In this document: positions 40,176 to 49,820 of the stretch, one piece after another
How the letters are laid out: every line of letters starts with the position of its first letter
How positions within the stretch are numbered: the first letter of the stretch is position 1
DNA from: Palsa-504 sp963835775
Lineage (GTDB): Bacteria; Actinomycetota; Actinomycetes; Streptosporangiales; Streptosporangiaceae
Length of the DNA stretch: 64,000 nucleotides
Reading direction: 5' to 3'
Assembly: GCA_963835775.1 (NCBI GenBank)
Contig: CAWIHB010000002.1
Coordinates: 190,713-254,712, forward strand
The notes under the pieces: model-generated
What the model was told of the DNA's origin: nothing
The model's database searches: none
Seen by the model: the letters and a program-made list of their open reading frames with translations, nothing else
Translations under genes and position numbers: made by a program

Positions 40176-41192
40176 GTGTACGGCAACTACGACACCGGCC
40201 CGTACAACACCGGCCCGAGCGGCTCGGGCGCATCCGGGGACCCGGCCGAGGCCCACTTCGACCAGCTCATCGCCGCCGACCAGCGCATCGAGCCCCGCGA
40301 CTGGATGCCAGAGGCGTACCGCAAGACGCTGATCAGGCAGATCGCCCAGCACGCCCACTCGGAGATCATCGGCATGCAGCCCGAGGGCAACTGGATCACC
40401 CGCGCCCCCAGCCTGCGGCGCAAGGCCATCCTGATCGCCAAGGTCCAGGACGAGGGCGGCCATGGCCTGTATCTCTACTCGGCCGCCGAGACGCTCGGCA
40501 TCGACCGCGAGGAGCTGCTCGACCGGCTCCACGACGGCCGGCAGAAGTACTCGAGCATCTTCAACTACCCCACCCTCAGCTGGGCCGACGTGGGCGCGAT
40601 CGGCTGGCTGGTGGACGGCGCGGCCATCATGAACCAGGTGCCGCTGTGCCGCTGCTCCTACGGCCCGTACGCCCGGGCCATGGTCCGCATCTGCAAGGAA
40701 GAGTCATTCCACCAGCGTCAGGGGTTCGAGATCCTGCACACTCTGTCGCACGGGACGCCGGACCAGAAGGCGATGGCCCAGGACGCGGTGAACCGGTACT
40801 GGTGGCCGTCGCTGATGATGTTCGGCCCGCCGGACGGGGAGTCGTCGCACTCGGCCCAGTCGGCCGCCTGGGGCATCAAGCGGTTCGGCAACGACGAGCT
40901 GCGCCAGCGTTTTGTCGACATGACCGTCCCCCAGGCCGAGGTCCTCGGCCTGACCGTCCCCGACGAGGACCTGCGCTGGAACGACGAGCGCGGCCACTAC
41001 GACTTCGGCGCCGTCGACTGGGACGAGTTCGCCCGCGTCATCCGGGGCGACGGCCCGTGCAACGCCGAGCGGCTGCGGCGCCGCCGCCAGGCCCACGACG
41101 ACGGCGCCTGGGTCCGCGAGGCGGCCCAGGCCTATGCGGACAAGCAGGACAGGCGAGACATGCAAGCCAGGCAAGAGGCGCGAGCGTCATGA
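40176..41192 (+). CDS. paaA: Phenylacetyl-CoA epoxidase subunit PaaA (catalytic)
   Basis: A 338-residue diiron subunit of the 1,2-phenylacetyl-CoA epoxidase. The Glu/His iron ligands fall in AKVQDEGGHGLYLYSAAE and RICKEESFHQRQGFEIL. Other hallmarks are RKTLIRQIAQHAHSEIIGMQ and YWWPSLMMFGPPDGESSHS. The GTG start has GGAGG ten bases upstream. The N-terminal 20 residues are Gly/Ser/Thr-rich, encoded by short repeats. It leads the overlapping operon paaABCDE and acts in aerobic phenylacetate degradation. Confidence 0.95.
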   Translation: MYGNYDTGPYNTGPSGSGASGDPAEAHFDQLIAADQRIEPRDWMPEAYRKTLIRQIAQHAHSEIIGMQPEGNWITRAPSLRRKAILIAKVQDEGGHGLYLYSAAETLGIDREELLDRLHDGRQKYSSIFNYPTLSWADVGAIGWLVDGAAIMNQVPLCRCSYGPYARAMVRICKEESFHQRQGFEILHTLSHGTPDQKAMAQDAVNRYWWPSLMMFGPPDGESSHSAQSAAWGIKRFGNDELRQRFVDMTVPQAEVLGLTVPDEDLRWNDERGHYDFGAVDWDEFARVIRGDGPCNAERLRRRRQAHDDGAWVREAAQAYADKQDRRDMQARQEARAS

Positions 41193-41485
41193 CCGAAAGC
41201 AGCAAGCGGGGCTGGCCGCTGTGGGAGGTGTTCGTCCGGGCCCGCCGCGGCCTGGCCCACCAGCACGTGGGCAGCCTGCACGCGCCCGACGCCGCCATGG
41301 CCCTGCGCAACGCGCGTGACGTCTACACCAGGCGCGGCGAGGGCGTGTCGATCTGGGTGGTGCCGTCGGCCGCGATCGTGGCCAACAGCCCGGACGAGAA
41401 GGACCCGTTCTTCGACCCGGCCCTGGACAAGGCCTACCGGCACCCGACCTTCTACGACGTGCCCGAAGGGGCCAAGCATCTATGA
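41189..41485 (+). CDS. paaB: Phenylacetyl-CoA epoxidase subunit PaaB
   Basis: A 98-residue PaaB: WPLWEVFVRARRGLAHQHVG, then SLHAPDAAMALRNARDVYTR and VSIWVVPSAAIVANSPDEKD. Sequence and length match the family throughout. It starts inside the paaA stop (ATGA) and its own stop overlaps the paaC start. PaaB is a structural subunit needed for complex assembly or electron transfer. Confidence 0.95.
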   Translation: MTESSKRGWPLWEVFVRARRGLAHQHVGSLHAPDAAMALRNARDVYTRRGEGVSIWVVPSAAIVANSPDEKDPFFDPALDKAYRHPTFYDVPEGAKHL

Positions 41486-42249
41486 GCGGCGCCGGCCTCA
41501 GGACCCTGCCGCCGCTGGCCGCGTACACGCTGGCCCTGGGCGACGACGCGCTCATCCTCGCCCAGCGGCTGGCCGAGTGGGTGGCCGACGCGCCGCAGAT
41601 CGAGGAGGACGTGGCCATGGCCAACATCGCCCTCGACCTGCTCGGGCAGGCGCGGACCCTGCTCAGCTACGCCGGCGCGGTCGAGGGCGCCGGCCGCGAC
41701 GAGGACGACCTGGCCTACCTGCGCGACGAGCGCGACTTCAGCAACGTGCAGCTGGCCGAGATCCCGAACGGCGACTTCGCCGTCACCATGGCCCGCCAGC
41801 TGGTCTTCTCCGCCTATCAGTACGAGCTCTACACCGCACTGCTGGACAGCGCCGACGCGACCATCGCCGGGCTGGCCGGCAAGGCGATCAAGGAAGTGGC
41901 CTACCACCGGGACCACGCCACCCAGTGGGTGCTCCGTCTGGGCGACGGCACCGATCTCTCGCAGGCGCGCATGCAAGCCGGACTCGATCAGGTCTGGCCG
42001 TTCGTCGACGAGCTCTTCGACCCTGACGATACGGCGGCCCGCCTGCCCGGCGTCGCCGCCGATCCCGCGACGCTCCGCCCGGCCTGGGACCGGTACGTGA
42101 CCGCGGTGCTGAGCCAAGCGACCCTGCATCAGCCGGAACCGGGCTGGCATTCCCGCGGCGGCCGGGCCGGCCTGCACACCGAGCATCTCGGCCACCTGCT
42201 GGCCGAGATGCAGTGGCTGCACCGCTCCCACCCCGGAGCGACCTGGTGA
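41482..42249 (+). CDS. paaC: Phenylacetyl-CoA epoxidase subunit PaaC
   Basis: A 255-residue PaaC, the non-catalytic ferritin-like partner of PaaA: AAYTLALGDDALILAQRLAE, then EEDVAMANIALDLLGQARTL, YLRDERDFSNVQLAEIPNGD and IKEVAYHRDHATQWVLRLGD. Length is normal. It overlaps paaB at its start and paaD at its end (GTGA). Confidence 0.95.
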   Translation: MSGAGLRTLPPLAAYTLALGDDALILAQRLAEWVADAPQIEEDVAMANIALDLLGQARTLLSYAGAVEGAGRDEDDLAYLRDERDFSNVQLAEIPNGDFAVTMARQLVFSAYQYELYTALLDSADATIAGLAGKAIKEVAYHRDHATQWVLRLGDGTDLSQARMQAGLDQVWPFVDELFDPDDTAARLPGVAADPATLRPAWDRYVTAVLSQATLHQPEPGWHSRGGRAGLHTEHLGHLLAEMQWLHRSHPGATW

Positions 42250-42755
42250 GCCCCGCACGGCAGCAGACCGCGCTGGACCCCGCCGCCCTGCTGGCCACGG
42301 CCCGGGCCGTGCCGGACCCGGAGATCCCCGTGCTGACCCTCGGCGACCTGGGCGTGATCCGTGACCTGCGGGTCACCGCGGGCGCGGTGGTGGAAGTCGA
42401 CATCACCCCCACCTACACCGGCTGCCCCGCCACCGCGGTCATCGCCGCCGACGTGCAGGCCGTCCTGCGGCGGTCCGGCGCGGCCGAGGTCCGGGTCCGC
42501 ACCGTGCTGGCCCCGCCCTGGACCACCGACTGGATGACCGAGGCCGGGCGGGTCAAGCTGCGCGAGTTCGGCATCGCGCCACCCGGGCCCGCCGCGCACG
42601 CGGGCGGCCCGGTCGCGCTCACCCTCGCGGCCCGCTGCCCCCGGTGCGGTTCGGCCGACACCCGCGAGATCAGCCGTTTCGGCTCGACGCCCTGCAAGTC
42701 GCTGTGGACCTGCCGGTCCTGCGCCGAGCCCTTCGACTCGTTCAAGGCCATCTGA
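42246..42755 (+). CDS. paaD: PaaD, Fe-S/zinc protein for epoxidase maturation
   Basis: From GTG 42246, overlapping the paaC stop, the 169-residue protein has an N-terminal MIP18/DUF59 domain (ARAVPDPEIPVLTLGDLGVI, then VVEVDITPTYTGCPATAVIA). The C-terminal cysteine domain contains ARCPRCGSADT, STPCKSLWTCRSC and EPFDSFKAI. PaaD is required for epoxidase maturation, presumably metal-cluster related. The stop overlaps the paaE start by one base. Confidence 0.94.
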   Translation: MSPARQQTALDPAALLATARAVPDPEIPVLTLGDLGVIRDLRVTAGAVVEVDITPTYTGCPATAVIAADVQAVLRRSGAAEVRVRTVLAPPWTTDWMTEAGRVKLREFGIAPPGPAAHAGGPVALTLAARCPRCGSADTREISRFGSTPCKSLWTCRSCAEPFDSFKAI

Positions 42756-43921
42756 TGGCCGCCCCCGCCGGCCAAGCCGCCCCCGCCGGCCAAGCCGCCC
42801 CCGCCGGCCAAGCCGCCCCCGCACGAACGCCGCCCGGCGCGCGCCGGCACTCCGTGTTCCACCCCCTCCGGGTGGCCTCGATCGACCGGCTCACCGAGGA
42901 CGCGGTCGCCGTCACCTTCGACGTCCCGCCCGAACTACGCGCGGCCTTCGCCTTCCAGCCCGGCCAGCACGTGTCCATCCGGTCCCCGGTGGTGGGCGAC
43001 GACGTGCGGCGCAACTACTCCATCTGCTCCGCGGCGACCTCCGGCGGCCTGCGGATCGGCGTCAAGCGCATCCCGGACGGCGTCTTCTCCAGCTACGTCG
43101 CCGAACACCTCCGCCCCGGCGACTGTCTCGACATCATGACCCCGACCGGCAGCTTCTCCACCGCGCTGGATCCCGGCCAGCGCAAGCGGTACGCTGCCAT
43201 CGCCGCCGGGTCCGGCATCACCCCGGTGCTTTCCATCCTGGCCACCGCCCTGGAGGTCGAGCCCGCCAGCAGCGCCGTCCTGGTCTACGTCAACCGCACT
43301 ATTAACAGCATTATGTTCCTGGAGGAACTCGAGGACCTGAAGAACCGCTACCCGGACCGGTTCCAGCTCGTGCACGTCCTCGACGAGGAGCCGCTGGACG
43401 TCGAGATCCTCTCCGGCCGGCTGGACGCCGGGCGCCTGAACCGCATCCTGGACGTGCTGGTCCTGCCGGACGACGTGGACGAGTGGTTCCTGTGCGGCCC
43501 GCTGCCCATGACCGATGTGGCCCGGGAGGTCCTGCTCGCCCACGGCGCCGGCGAGGAGCGCGTCCACCGCGAGCTGTTCTTCGTCGGCCCGCCGCCCGCG
43601 GCCGGCGACCGGGCCCCGGCCCGCGAGCGGGAACCGGAATCCGGCGCTTCGGTCACCGTCATGCTCGACGGCCGCTCGCAGAGCTTCGTGCTTCCCGAAG
43701 ACGGCGACTCGATCCTCGAGGCCACCCTCCGGTACCGGGCCGACGCCCCCTTCGCCTGCAAGAACGGGGTGTGCGGCACCTGCCGGGCCAAGGTCGTCGA
43801 GGGCCAGGTGCGGATGGATGCCAACTACGCCCTGGAGCCCGCCGATATCGCCGCCGGATACGCCCTGGCCTGCCAGTCGCACCCGGCCGCCGAACGCGTC
43901 GTCCTCGACTTCGACCAGTAA
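42755..43921 (+). CDS. paaE: Phenylacetyl-CoA epoxidase reductase PaaE
   Basis: A 388-residue reductase: an FAD domain (AFQPGQHVSIRSPVVGDDVR, RRNYSICSAA), an NAD(P) domain (AAIAAGSGITPVLSILATAL, WFLCGPLPMTDVAREVL) and a C-terminal plant-type [2Fe-2S] ferredoxin (CKNGVCGTCRAKV with the fourth Cys in ALACQSHP). It feeds electrons to PaaA. Unusual is the first 25 residues, built of four AAPAGQ-type repeats encoded by an 18-bp tandem repeat (about 42758-42823), which PaaE proteins normally lack. An internal start after the repeats is possible but none is obvious. Confidence 0.94.
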   Translation: MAAPAGQAAPAGQAAPAGQAAPARTPPGARRHSVFHPLRVASIDRLTEDAVAVTFDVPPELRAAFAFQPGQHVSIRSPVVGDDVRRNYSICSAATSGGLRIGVKRIPDGVFSSYVAEHLRPGDCLDIMTPTGSFSTALDPGQRKRYAAIAAGSGITPVLSILATALEVEPASSAVLVYVNRTINSIMFLEELEDLKNRYPDRFQLVHVLDEEPLDVEILSGRLDAGRLNRILDVLVLPDDVDEWFLCGPLPMTDVAREVLLAHGAGEERVHRELFFVGPPPAAGDRAPAREREPESGASVTVMLDGRSQSFVLPEDGDSILEATLRYRADAPFACKNGVCGTCRAKVVEGQVRMDANYALEPADIAAGYALACQSHPAAERVVLDFDQ

Positions 43922-43930
43922 CGGTACGCC

Positions 43931-44470
43931 ATGCCTGCTGACCGCGATTCCCGCCGCGATTCCCGCCACCGGCCCGTCCCGCCCTTCCACGTCAGGCAGC
44001 TGACCATCGAGGACGGCCTGACCCTGGCCGCCTCACCGCAGCCCGCCGCCTGGCAGGTCCACGACGCGCTGCAGCCGTTCCCCCCGGACGAGGGCTACTG
44101 GGCGGTGGCCGACAGCCAGGACGTCCTGCTCGGCTTCTGCTGCCTGGGCGAGCCCGCCCGGGCCGCGGGGGAGGGCGGCCATCCGGCCGTGCTCGACATC
44201 GCGATCGGCATCCGCTCCGACCTGTCCGGCCGCGGCTGGGGCGCCGAGCTCGGCCGCGCCGCCGTGGCCTACGCCCGATCGGTGGCCTTGGACCGCAAGC
44301 TGCGCACCACCGTCCCGGACTGGAACACCGTCGGCCTGCACGTCGCCGAGCAGTCCGGCTTCACGCCCTCCGGCGCCGTCGCCCTCGGCGGCAAGCAGTA
44401 CATCGTCCTCGAGCAGCCGTTACCGGCCGGCCTCAGTCCTTGCGCCGGAGGCCGTCGAACGCCACCGTGA
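43931..44470 (+). CDS. GNAT-family N-acetyltransferase
   Basis: A 179-residue GNAT protein lying 9 bp after paaE and likely part of the operon: FHVRQLTIEDGLTLAASPQP, YWAVADSQDVLLGFCCLGEP, motif A in RSDLSGRGWGAELGRAAVAY, and DWNTVGLHVAEQSGFTPSGA. The first 15 residues are Arg/Ser-rich repeats. Its 3' end overlaps the convergent TetR gene by about 38 bp. Substrate unknown; it is not a standard Paa protein. Confidence 0.85.
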   Translation: MPADRDSRRDSRHRPVPPFHVRQLTIEDGLTLAASPQPAAWQVHDALQPFPPDEGYWAVADSQDVLLGFCCLGEPARAAGEGGHPAVLDIAIGIRSDLSGRGWGAELGRAAVAYARSVALDRKLRTTVPDWNTVGLHVAEQSGFTPSGAVALGGKQYIVLEQPLPAGLSPCAGGRRTPP

Positions 44471-45038
44471 CGATGATGTCGGCCAGGTCTGCGGGACGGC
44501 CCCCGCCCCGCGGCCGGTACCACTCCACCACCGAGTTGATCATCCCGTACAGCAGCCGGGCGATGACCGCCGGATCGACGTCAGGCCGCAGGTCGCCCTC
44601 GTCCCTGGCCTGCGTGACCAGGCTCGCGACCGCGGCGTCGAACTCGCGCCGCCGCGCCAGCGCCTGGCGTTCAGCCCTGGTGTTCCCGCGTATCCGCAGC
44701 AGCAGCGTGACGAACGGCAGCTCGGCGGCCAGCAGCAGCACGCTGCGCCTGACCAGCTCCTCCAGCCGGGTCATGGCGGGCGCGTCGAGCTCCGAGACGT
44801 CGTCCAGCAGGGCGAACAGCCCGTTCAGGGCCCGGCCCACGGCCAGCAGCAGCAGCTCCTCCTTGCCCGTCACGTGGTGATAGATGGCCGACTTGGTGAT
44901 GCCGAGCTCGCGGGACAGGTCCTCCATGCTGGTGCCGTCGTAGCCGCGCTCGTTGAACACCTTGACCGCGCCCCGCAGCACAGACTCCAGGTCGTGCCCG
45001 GGCCGTCCGCGCCGCGTCCCCGCTTCCATGCCTGGCAC
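44433..45038 (-). CDS. paaR: TetR-family regulator, probable PaaR
   Basis: A 201-residue TetR regulator. The helix-turn-helix is GAVKVFNERGYDGTSMEDLS, then RELGITKSAIYHHVTGKEEL, and the C-terminus is the ligand-binding part. Its promoter at about 45085-45103 contains TGACCGAATGTTCAGT, matching 12 of 14 core bases of the perfect palindrome ACCGAACGTTCGGT in front of paaA. This pairing indicates repression of paaABCDE and of itself, relieved by phenylacetyl-CoA as in known actinobacterial PaaR. The assignment rests on context and shared operators. Confidence 0.82.
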   Translation of the reverse strand: MPGMEAGTRRGRPGHDLESVLRGAVKVFNERGYDGTSMEDLSRELGITKSAIYHHVTGKEELLLLAVGRALNGLFALLDDVSELDAPAMTRLEELVRRSVLLLAAELPFVTLLLRIRGNTRAERQALARRREFDAAVASLVTQARDEGDLRPDVDPAVIARLLYGMINSVVEWYRPRGGGRPADLADIIVTVAFDGLRRKD

Positions 45039-45084
45039 CTCACCTGCGACGACCGCGGCGGCCGGAACCAGCCGCGCGCGAGAA

Positions 45085-45103
45085 ACTGACCGAATGTTCA
45101 GTC
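45085..45103. promoter_or_regulatory. PaaR-type operator before the TetR gene
   Basis: ACTGACCGAATGTTCAGTC matches the paaA operator in 12 of 14 core positions. It is about 50 bp upstream of the regulator's start, suitable for autoregulation. Confidence 0.7.
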
Positions 45104-45211
45104 GAGAACTCTAGTGTAACCGGTCCAGAAGTCAACCGTGCCCCGCCGCCTCCGGAGCCAACCACATGGGCCCCGCTCGCACCACCCGTCACGTCAACGG
45201 GCCCGCCAGAC

Positions 45212-45263
45212 GTGGTGAAACCCGGGTTTCACCACCTCCTAAGGTGCTGAAACCCGGGTTTCA
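45212..45263. repeat. Two GAAACCCGGGTTTC palindromes, 32 bp apart
   Basis: The first is a perfect 24-bp palindrome (45212-45235) around GAAACCCGGGTTTC. The second is a perfect 16-bp palindrome (45248-45263) with the same core. Their centres are 32 bp apart, about three helical turns. They lie downstream of the acyl-CoA synthetase gene and upstream of paaR. They are followed by four TACGGGG repeats (about 45269-45300). They could be operators or a terminator pair. Confidence 0.8.
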
Positions 45264-45310
45264 CTCCGCTACGGGGTTACGGGGCTACGGGGCTACGGGG
45301 CGCGGGCGCA

Positions 45311-47194
<1,884 letters not shown>

Positions 47195-47324
47195 GACCAC
47201 ACTCCTTCTCCCAGCTATCTTCTTACGAAGCGTGGGTAAGCGCGACGCCGCGGTCCAGGGCCGAAGGTCACTGATTGGCCACCCGCCGCGCGGACTAGCC
47301 GGTGGCCGAAGGGTCTGCCGCCGG

Positions 47325-47741
47325 CTACGCCCCGCGGAAGGCGGCTACGCCGCGCGGAAGGCGGCACCAGCCCGGGCCGCCGCAGTGCTGGGCGGCGCAG
47401 TGCTGGGCGGCGCAGTGCTGGGCGGCGCAGTGCTGGGCGGCGCAGTGCTGGGCGGCGCCGTGCGGGCCGGCTCCTGGCTGGGCGCCGTCCCGGGTCCCGC
47501 CGAACGCGCGGGTGACCTCCGCCCGCGCCCAGCGCATCCGCGGCATCGCGGTCTCCGGGTGCTCGCCGTAGGCCTGCGCGACCTGGGCCGCGCAGCCCCG
47601 CGCGCCGGCGGCGCGGATGGCCGTGATGATCGCCTGGCGGATCTGCGCCGTGCTCGGGTCGTCGGAACGCTGCAGCGTCGAGGCGAACAGCGCGTCGGCC
47701 CGGGCGGTGTTGATGCTGAGGTGGTTCGTCCCTGACCGCAT
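47325..47741 (-). CDS. Conserved actinobacterial hypothetical with AAQHC tandem repeats
   Basis: From ATG 47741 (AGGAGG upstream) the 138-residue protein begins RSGTNHLSINTARADALFAS, then LQRSDDPSTAQIRQAIITAI and YGEHPETAMPRMRWARAEV, a conserved short domain I know from other actinobacteria. The C-terminus then contains five perfect AAQHC units, encoded by a 15-bp tandem repeat at 47382-47456 (unit GCAGTGCTGGGCGGC on the plus strand). The repeats introduce evenly spaced Cys and His residues. Function unknown. Confidence 0.75.
   Translation of the reverse strand: MRSGTNHLSINTARADALFASTLQRSDDPSTAQIRQAIITAIRAAGARGCAAQVAQAYGEHPETAMPRMRWARAEVTRAFGGTRDGAQPGAGPHGAAQHCAAQHCAAQHCAAQHCAAQHCGGPGWCRLPRGVAAFRGA
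47382..47456. repeat. 15-bp coding minisatellite, five perfect copies
   Basis: The unit GCAGTGCTGGGCGGC occurs five times without mismatch inside the preceding hypothetical gene. Perfect identity indicates recent expansion and probable length variation between strains. Confidence 0.92.
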
Positions 47742-47841
47742 CGTGGGGCCTCCTAACTGGTGGCTCTTGCGAGTACAGCACGGGGGTCTGACATTTCCGT
47801 GCTGCCCGTCTGTACGTACTGACTGCCCGGCGCGGTTCAAC

Positions 47842-48003
47842 TCATCGCTCGCCGAGGCTTGCGATCCACTCCGCGACGTCTACTACGTCGGCCTGGCGGG
47901 GAAACACCTTCCCGGTCAGGACCCGGTGCACCTCGGGATCGCCATCCAGGCAGCCGTCGGCCAGGACCGTGAGCCCGAAGTCCAGGAGGAAGTACGGTAC
48001 GGG
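47842..48003 (-). pseudogene. C-terminal remnant of an isochorismatase-family hydrolase
   Basis: The minus-strand frame reads PYFLLDFGLTVLADGCLDGD, then PEVHRVLTGKVFPRQADVVD and VAEWIASLGER, followed by a stop. This fits the final 50 residues of cysteine hydrolases of the isochorismatase family (the TVLADGCxDGDPEVH block). The catalytic Asp, Lys and Cys regions are absent, and the upstream DNA is now the MmcQ-type gene on the other strand. It is a deletion relic. Confidence 0.6.
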
Positions 48004-48004
48004 T

Positions 48005-48397
48005 GTGGCGACTATAGACGACGTGTCCCGGCTGGCCCTGCGGCTGCCCGAAGTCGCGGAAGGCGAGCGGCACGGCAACCGGACCTGGTTCGTGGCCAGC
48101 AAGGCCTTCGCCTGGGAGCGGCCGTTCACTAAGGCGGACCTGAAGCGCTTCGGCAACCAGGTCCCGCCGGACGGTCCGATCCTGGCCGTCCGCGTCGGGG
48201 ACCTCGGCGAGAAGGAGGCCGTGCTCGCTGCGAACCTGGGCGCCTTCTTCACGATCCCGCACTTCGACGGCTACTGCGCCGTCCTCATCCGGCTGCGGGA
48301 GGTCCCGGCGCAGGCGCTGCGGGAAGCGGTCACCGACGGCTGGCTGGCCTGCGCGCCGCCGCGGCTGGCTGAGGAGTTCCTGGGCCGCCCGTCCTGA
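48005..48397 (+). CDS. MmcQ/YjbR-family protein (second paralogue)
   Basis: From GTG 48005 the 130-residue protein reads ATIDDVSRLALRLPEVAEGE, then RTWFVASKAFAWERPFTKAD, DGPILAVRVGDLGEKEAVLA and FFTIPHFDGYCAVLIRLREV. It belongs to the same CyaY-like fold family as the gene at 31994 but is distinct in sequence. The start region overlaps the isochorismatase remnant on the other strand. Function unknown. Confidence 0.85.
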   Translation: MATIDDVSRLALRLPEVAEGERHGNRTWFVASKAFAWERPFTKADLKRFGNQVPPDGPILAVRVGDLGEKEAVLAANLGAFFTIPHFDGYCAVLIRLREVPAQALREAVTDGWLACAPPRLAEEFLGRPS

Positions 48398-48583
48398 CCG
48401 CTACCCGGCCCCAGCCGTCCGGCGGTTCCCGCCGGCCCGGCTGGACCGCCGGTGCCGCGCGATCCACGCCTCATGGCTCATGCCCGTGCCTCCGCGGAGC
48501 TCGCTGCCAACTGTCCCACCAAACAGGTCATTCGGCCTGCCCGGCTTGACCTGCGGTTCGTCTCCATCTGTAGGGTTTTCCCC

Positions 48584-49063
48584 GTGACCGAACATCCGCC
48601 TGACCCGGCCGCGTACGCGGTCGGCATCGAGGCGGCCAGGAACCGGCTGATCGCCTTCGCGGCCGGCTGCCCCGACGAACAGTGGCGCGCCGCCCCGCTG
48701 GACGGGGATCCCCGGCCGGTGGCCGTGGTGGTGGATCACGTCGCGCACTCCTATGAGTACATGTCGGGCTGGATCAGGCAGGCCATCGCCGGCCAGGCGG
48801 TCCAGGTCACCGAGGATCTGGTGGACGGCCTCAACGCGGAACACGCCGCCGGATCTGCGGCGGTCAGCCAGGCCGAAGCCGCCGAGCACCTGCGCGGCAG
48901 CGGAGCGGACATCAGCGCGCTGATCGCGGGCCTGTCCGCCGCCGACCTGGACGCCGCGGACGGCCTGGTCGGGCGGTTCGCGCAGATCGCCATCAGGCAC
49001 GCGGACAATCACCGGGCCGACATCGAAGCGGCCCTGGCCGCACGGGGCCTGCGCCGCGCCTGA
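48584..49063 (+). CDS. DinB-like (mycothiol maleylpyruvate isomerase-like) protein
   Basis: From GTG 48584 the 159-residue protein reads GIEAARNRLIAFAAGCPDEQ, then VAVVVDHVAHSYEYMSGWIR and AGLSAADLDAADGLVGRFAQ, with HADNHRADIEAAL. The four-helix pattern and three His (DHVAH, HADNH) match DinB/MDMPI-type metal-binding proteins. TTGACC (48546) and TAGGGT (48571) lie upstream with a 19-bp spacer, and TAGGGT is seven bases from the GTG, so the mRNA may be leaderless. Confidence 0.78.
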   Translation: MTEHPPDPAAYAVGIEAARNRLIAFAAGCPDEQWRAAPLDGDPRPVAVVVDHVAHSYEYMSGWIRQAIAGQAVQVTEDLVDGLNAEHAAGSAAVSQAEAAEHLRGSGADISALIAGLSAADLDAADGLVGRFAQIAIRHADNHRADIEAALAARGLRRA

Positions 49064-49172
49064 CCGGGCCGCGCCTGACCGGGCCGCTGCCGAGTGGCGC
49101 GGGCCGCGCCGCTGCCTGGACGCAGGCCGCGCCGCTGCCTGACCGCGGGCGGCGGTATGCCAAGGTGAGGGT

Positions 49173-49820
49173 ATGAGCTTCTTCGACTCCCTCCCGGTGC
49201 GCGCCCCCGCGCCGCCGCCGCTGCGGCCCCGGCGCCCGGCCTGGGCGCGCTCCAGCGCGGTGATCCCGGGCTCGGTCCCCGGCGAGGTCATCGTGGCCCG
49301 CACCGATGAGGCCGCCGTGGCCGCCGGCAGCGTGCGCGCCTATCCGAACGGCTTCGAGTTCACCGTCCACGTCCGGCTGCGCCGCCAGGATGAGACCGGC
49401 GAGAGATGGGCCCTTGACCCCTTCGCCCGGCACGGCCGGGGCCGGAGCGAGCCGCAGGACGCCCTGCGGCTCGGGCTGACGTACGCCGACGGCCGCCGGG
49501 TCGCGAGCAGCGACGGGCCTGATCCGGCCGCCGGCGATCCCGGGCGTCTGATCCTGCACCCCGAGGGCGGCGGCGGCGACAGCGTGACCTGGCACGCGGA
49601 TTTCTGGGTTCACCCGCTGCCGCCGGACGGCCCGGTCACCCTGGTGGTGTCCTGGCTCGAGCAGGGCATTGCCGAAGCCCGCGCCGATCTGGACGGCGCG
49701 GCCATCCGCGCGGCGGCCCAGCGGGCCGTCACCCTGTGGCCCGAAGCGCCCGCCTCCGAGTCCGGCACCAGCTGGACCAGCTCCACCATCACCGCCACGC
49801 AAGGAGCAGAAGATGACTGA
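49173..49820 (+). CDS. Conserved actinobacterial hypothetical protein
   Basis: A 215-residue protein: VIPGSVPGEVIVARTDEAAV, then YPNGFEFTVHVRLRRQDETG, DALRLGLTYADGRRVASSDG, and WHADFWVHPLPPDGPVTLVV. The pattern is all-beta with a conserved FWVxPLPPDGPVTLVVxW stretch. I know related actinobacterial hypotheticals but no function. Its 3' end overlaps the start of the universal stress protein gene by 8 nt, so the two form an operon. Confidence 0.72.
   Translation: MSFFDSLPVRAPAPPPLRPRRPAWARSSAVIPGSVPGEVIVARTDEAAVAAGSVRAYPNGFEFTVHVRLRRQDETGERWALDPFARHGRGRSEPQDALRLGLTYADGRRVASSDGPDPAAGDPGRLILHPEGGGGDSVTWHADFWVHPLPPDGPVTLVVSWLEQGIAEARADLDGAAIRAAAQRAVTLWPEAPASESGTSWTSSTITATQGAEDD

Noticed and set aside
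41038..44003. Long minus-strand frames across the paa operon
   Set aside because: They are shadows of the strongly conserved paaABCDE genes.
45212..45300. Possible CRISPR-like repeats (repeated GAAACCCGGGTTTC)
   Set aside because: Only two copies with an 8-12 bp gap, each fully palindromic. There are no spacers of constant length and no cas genes.
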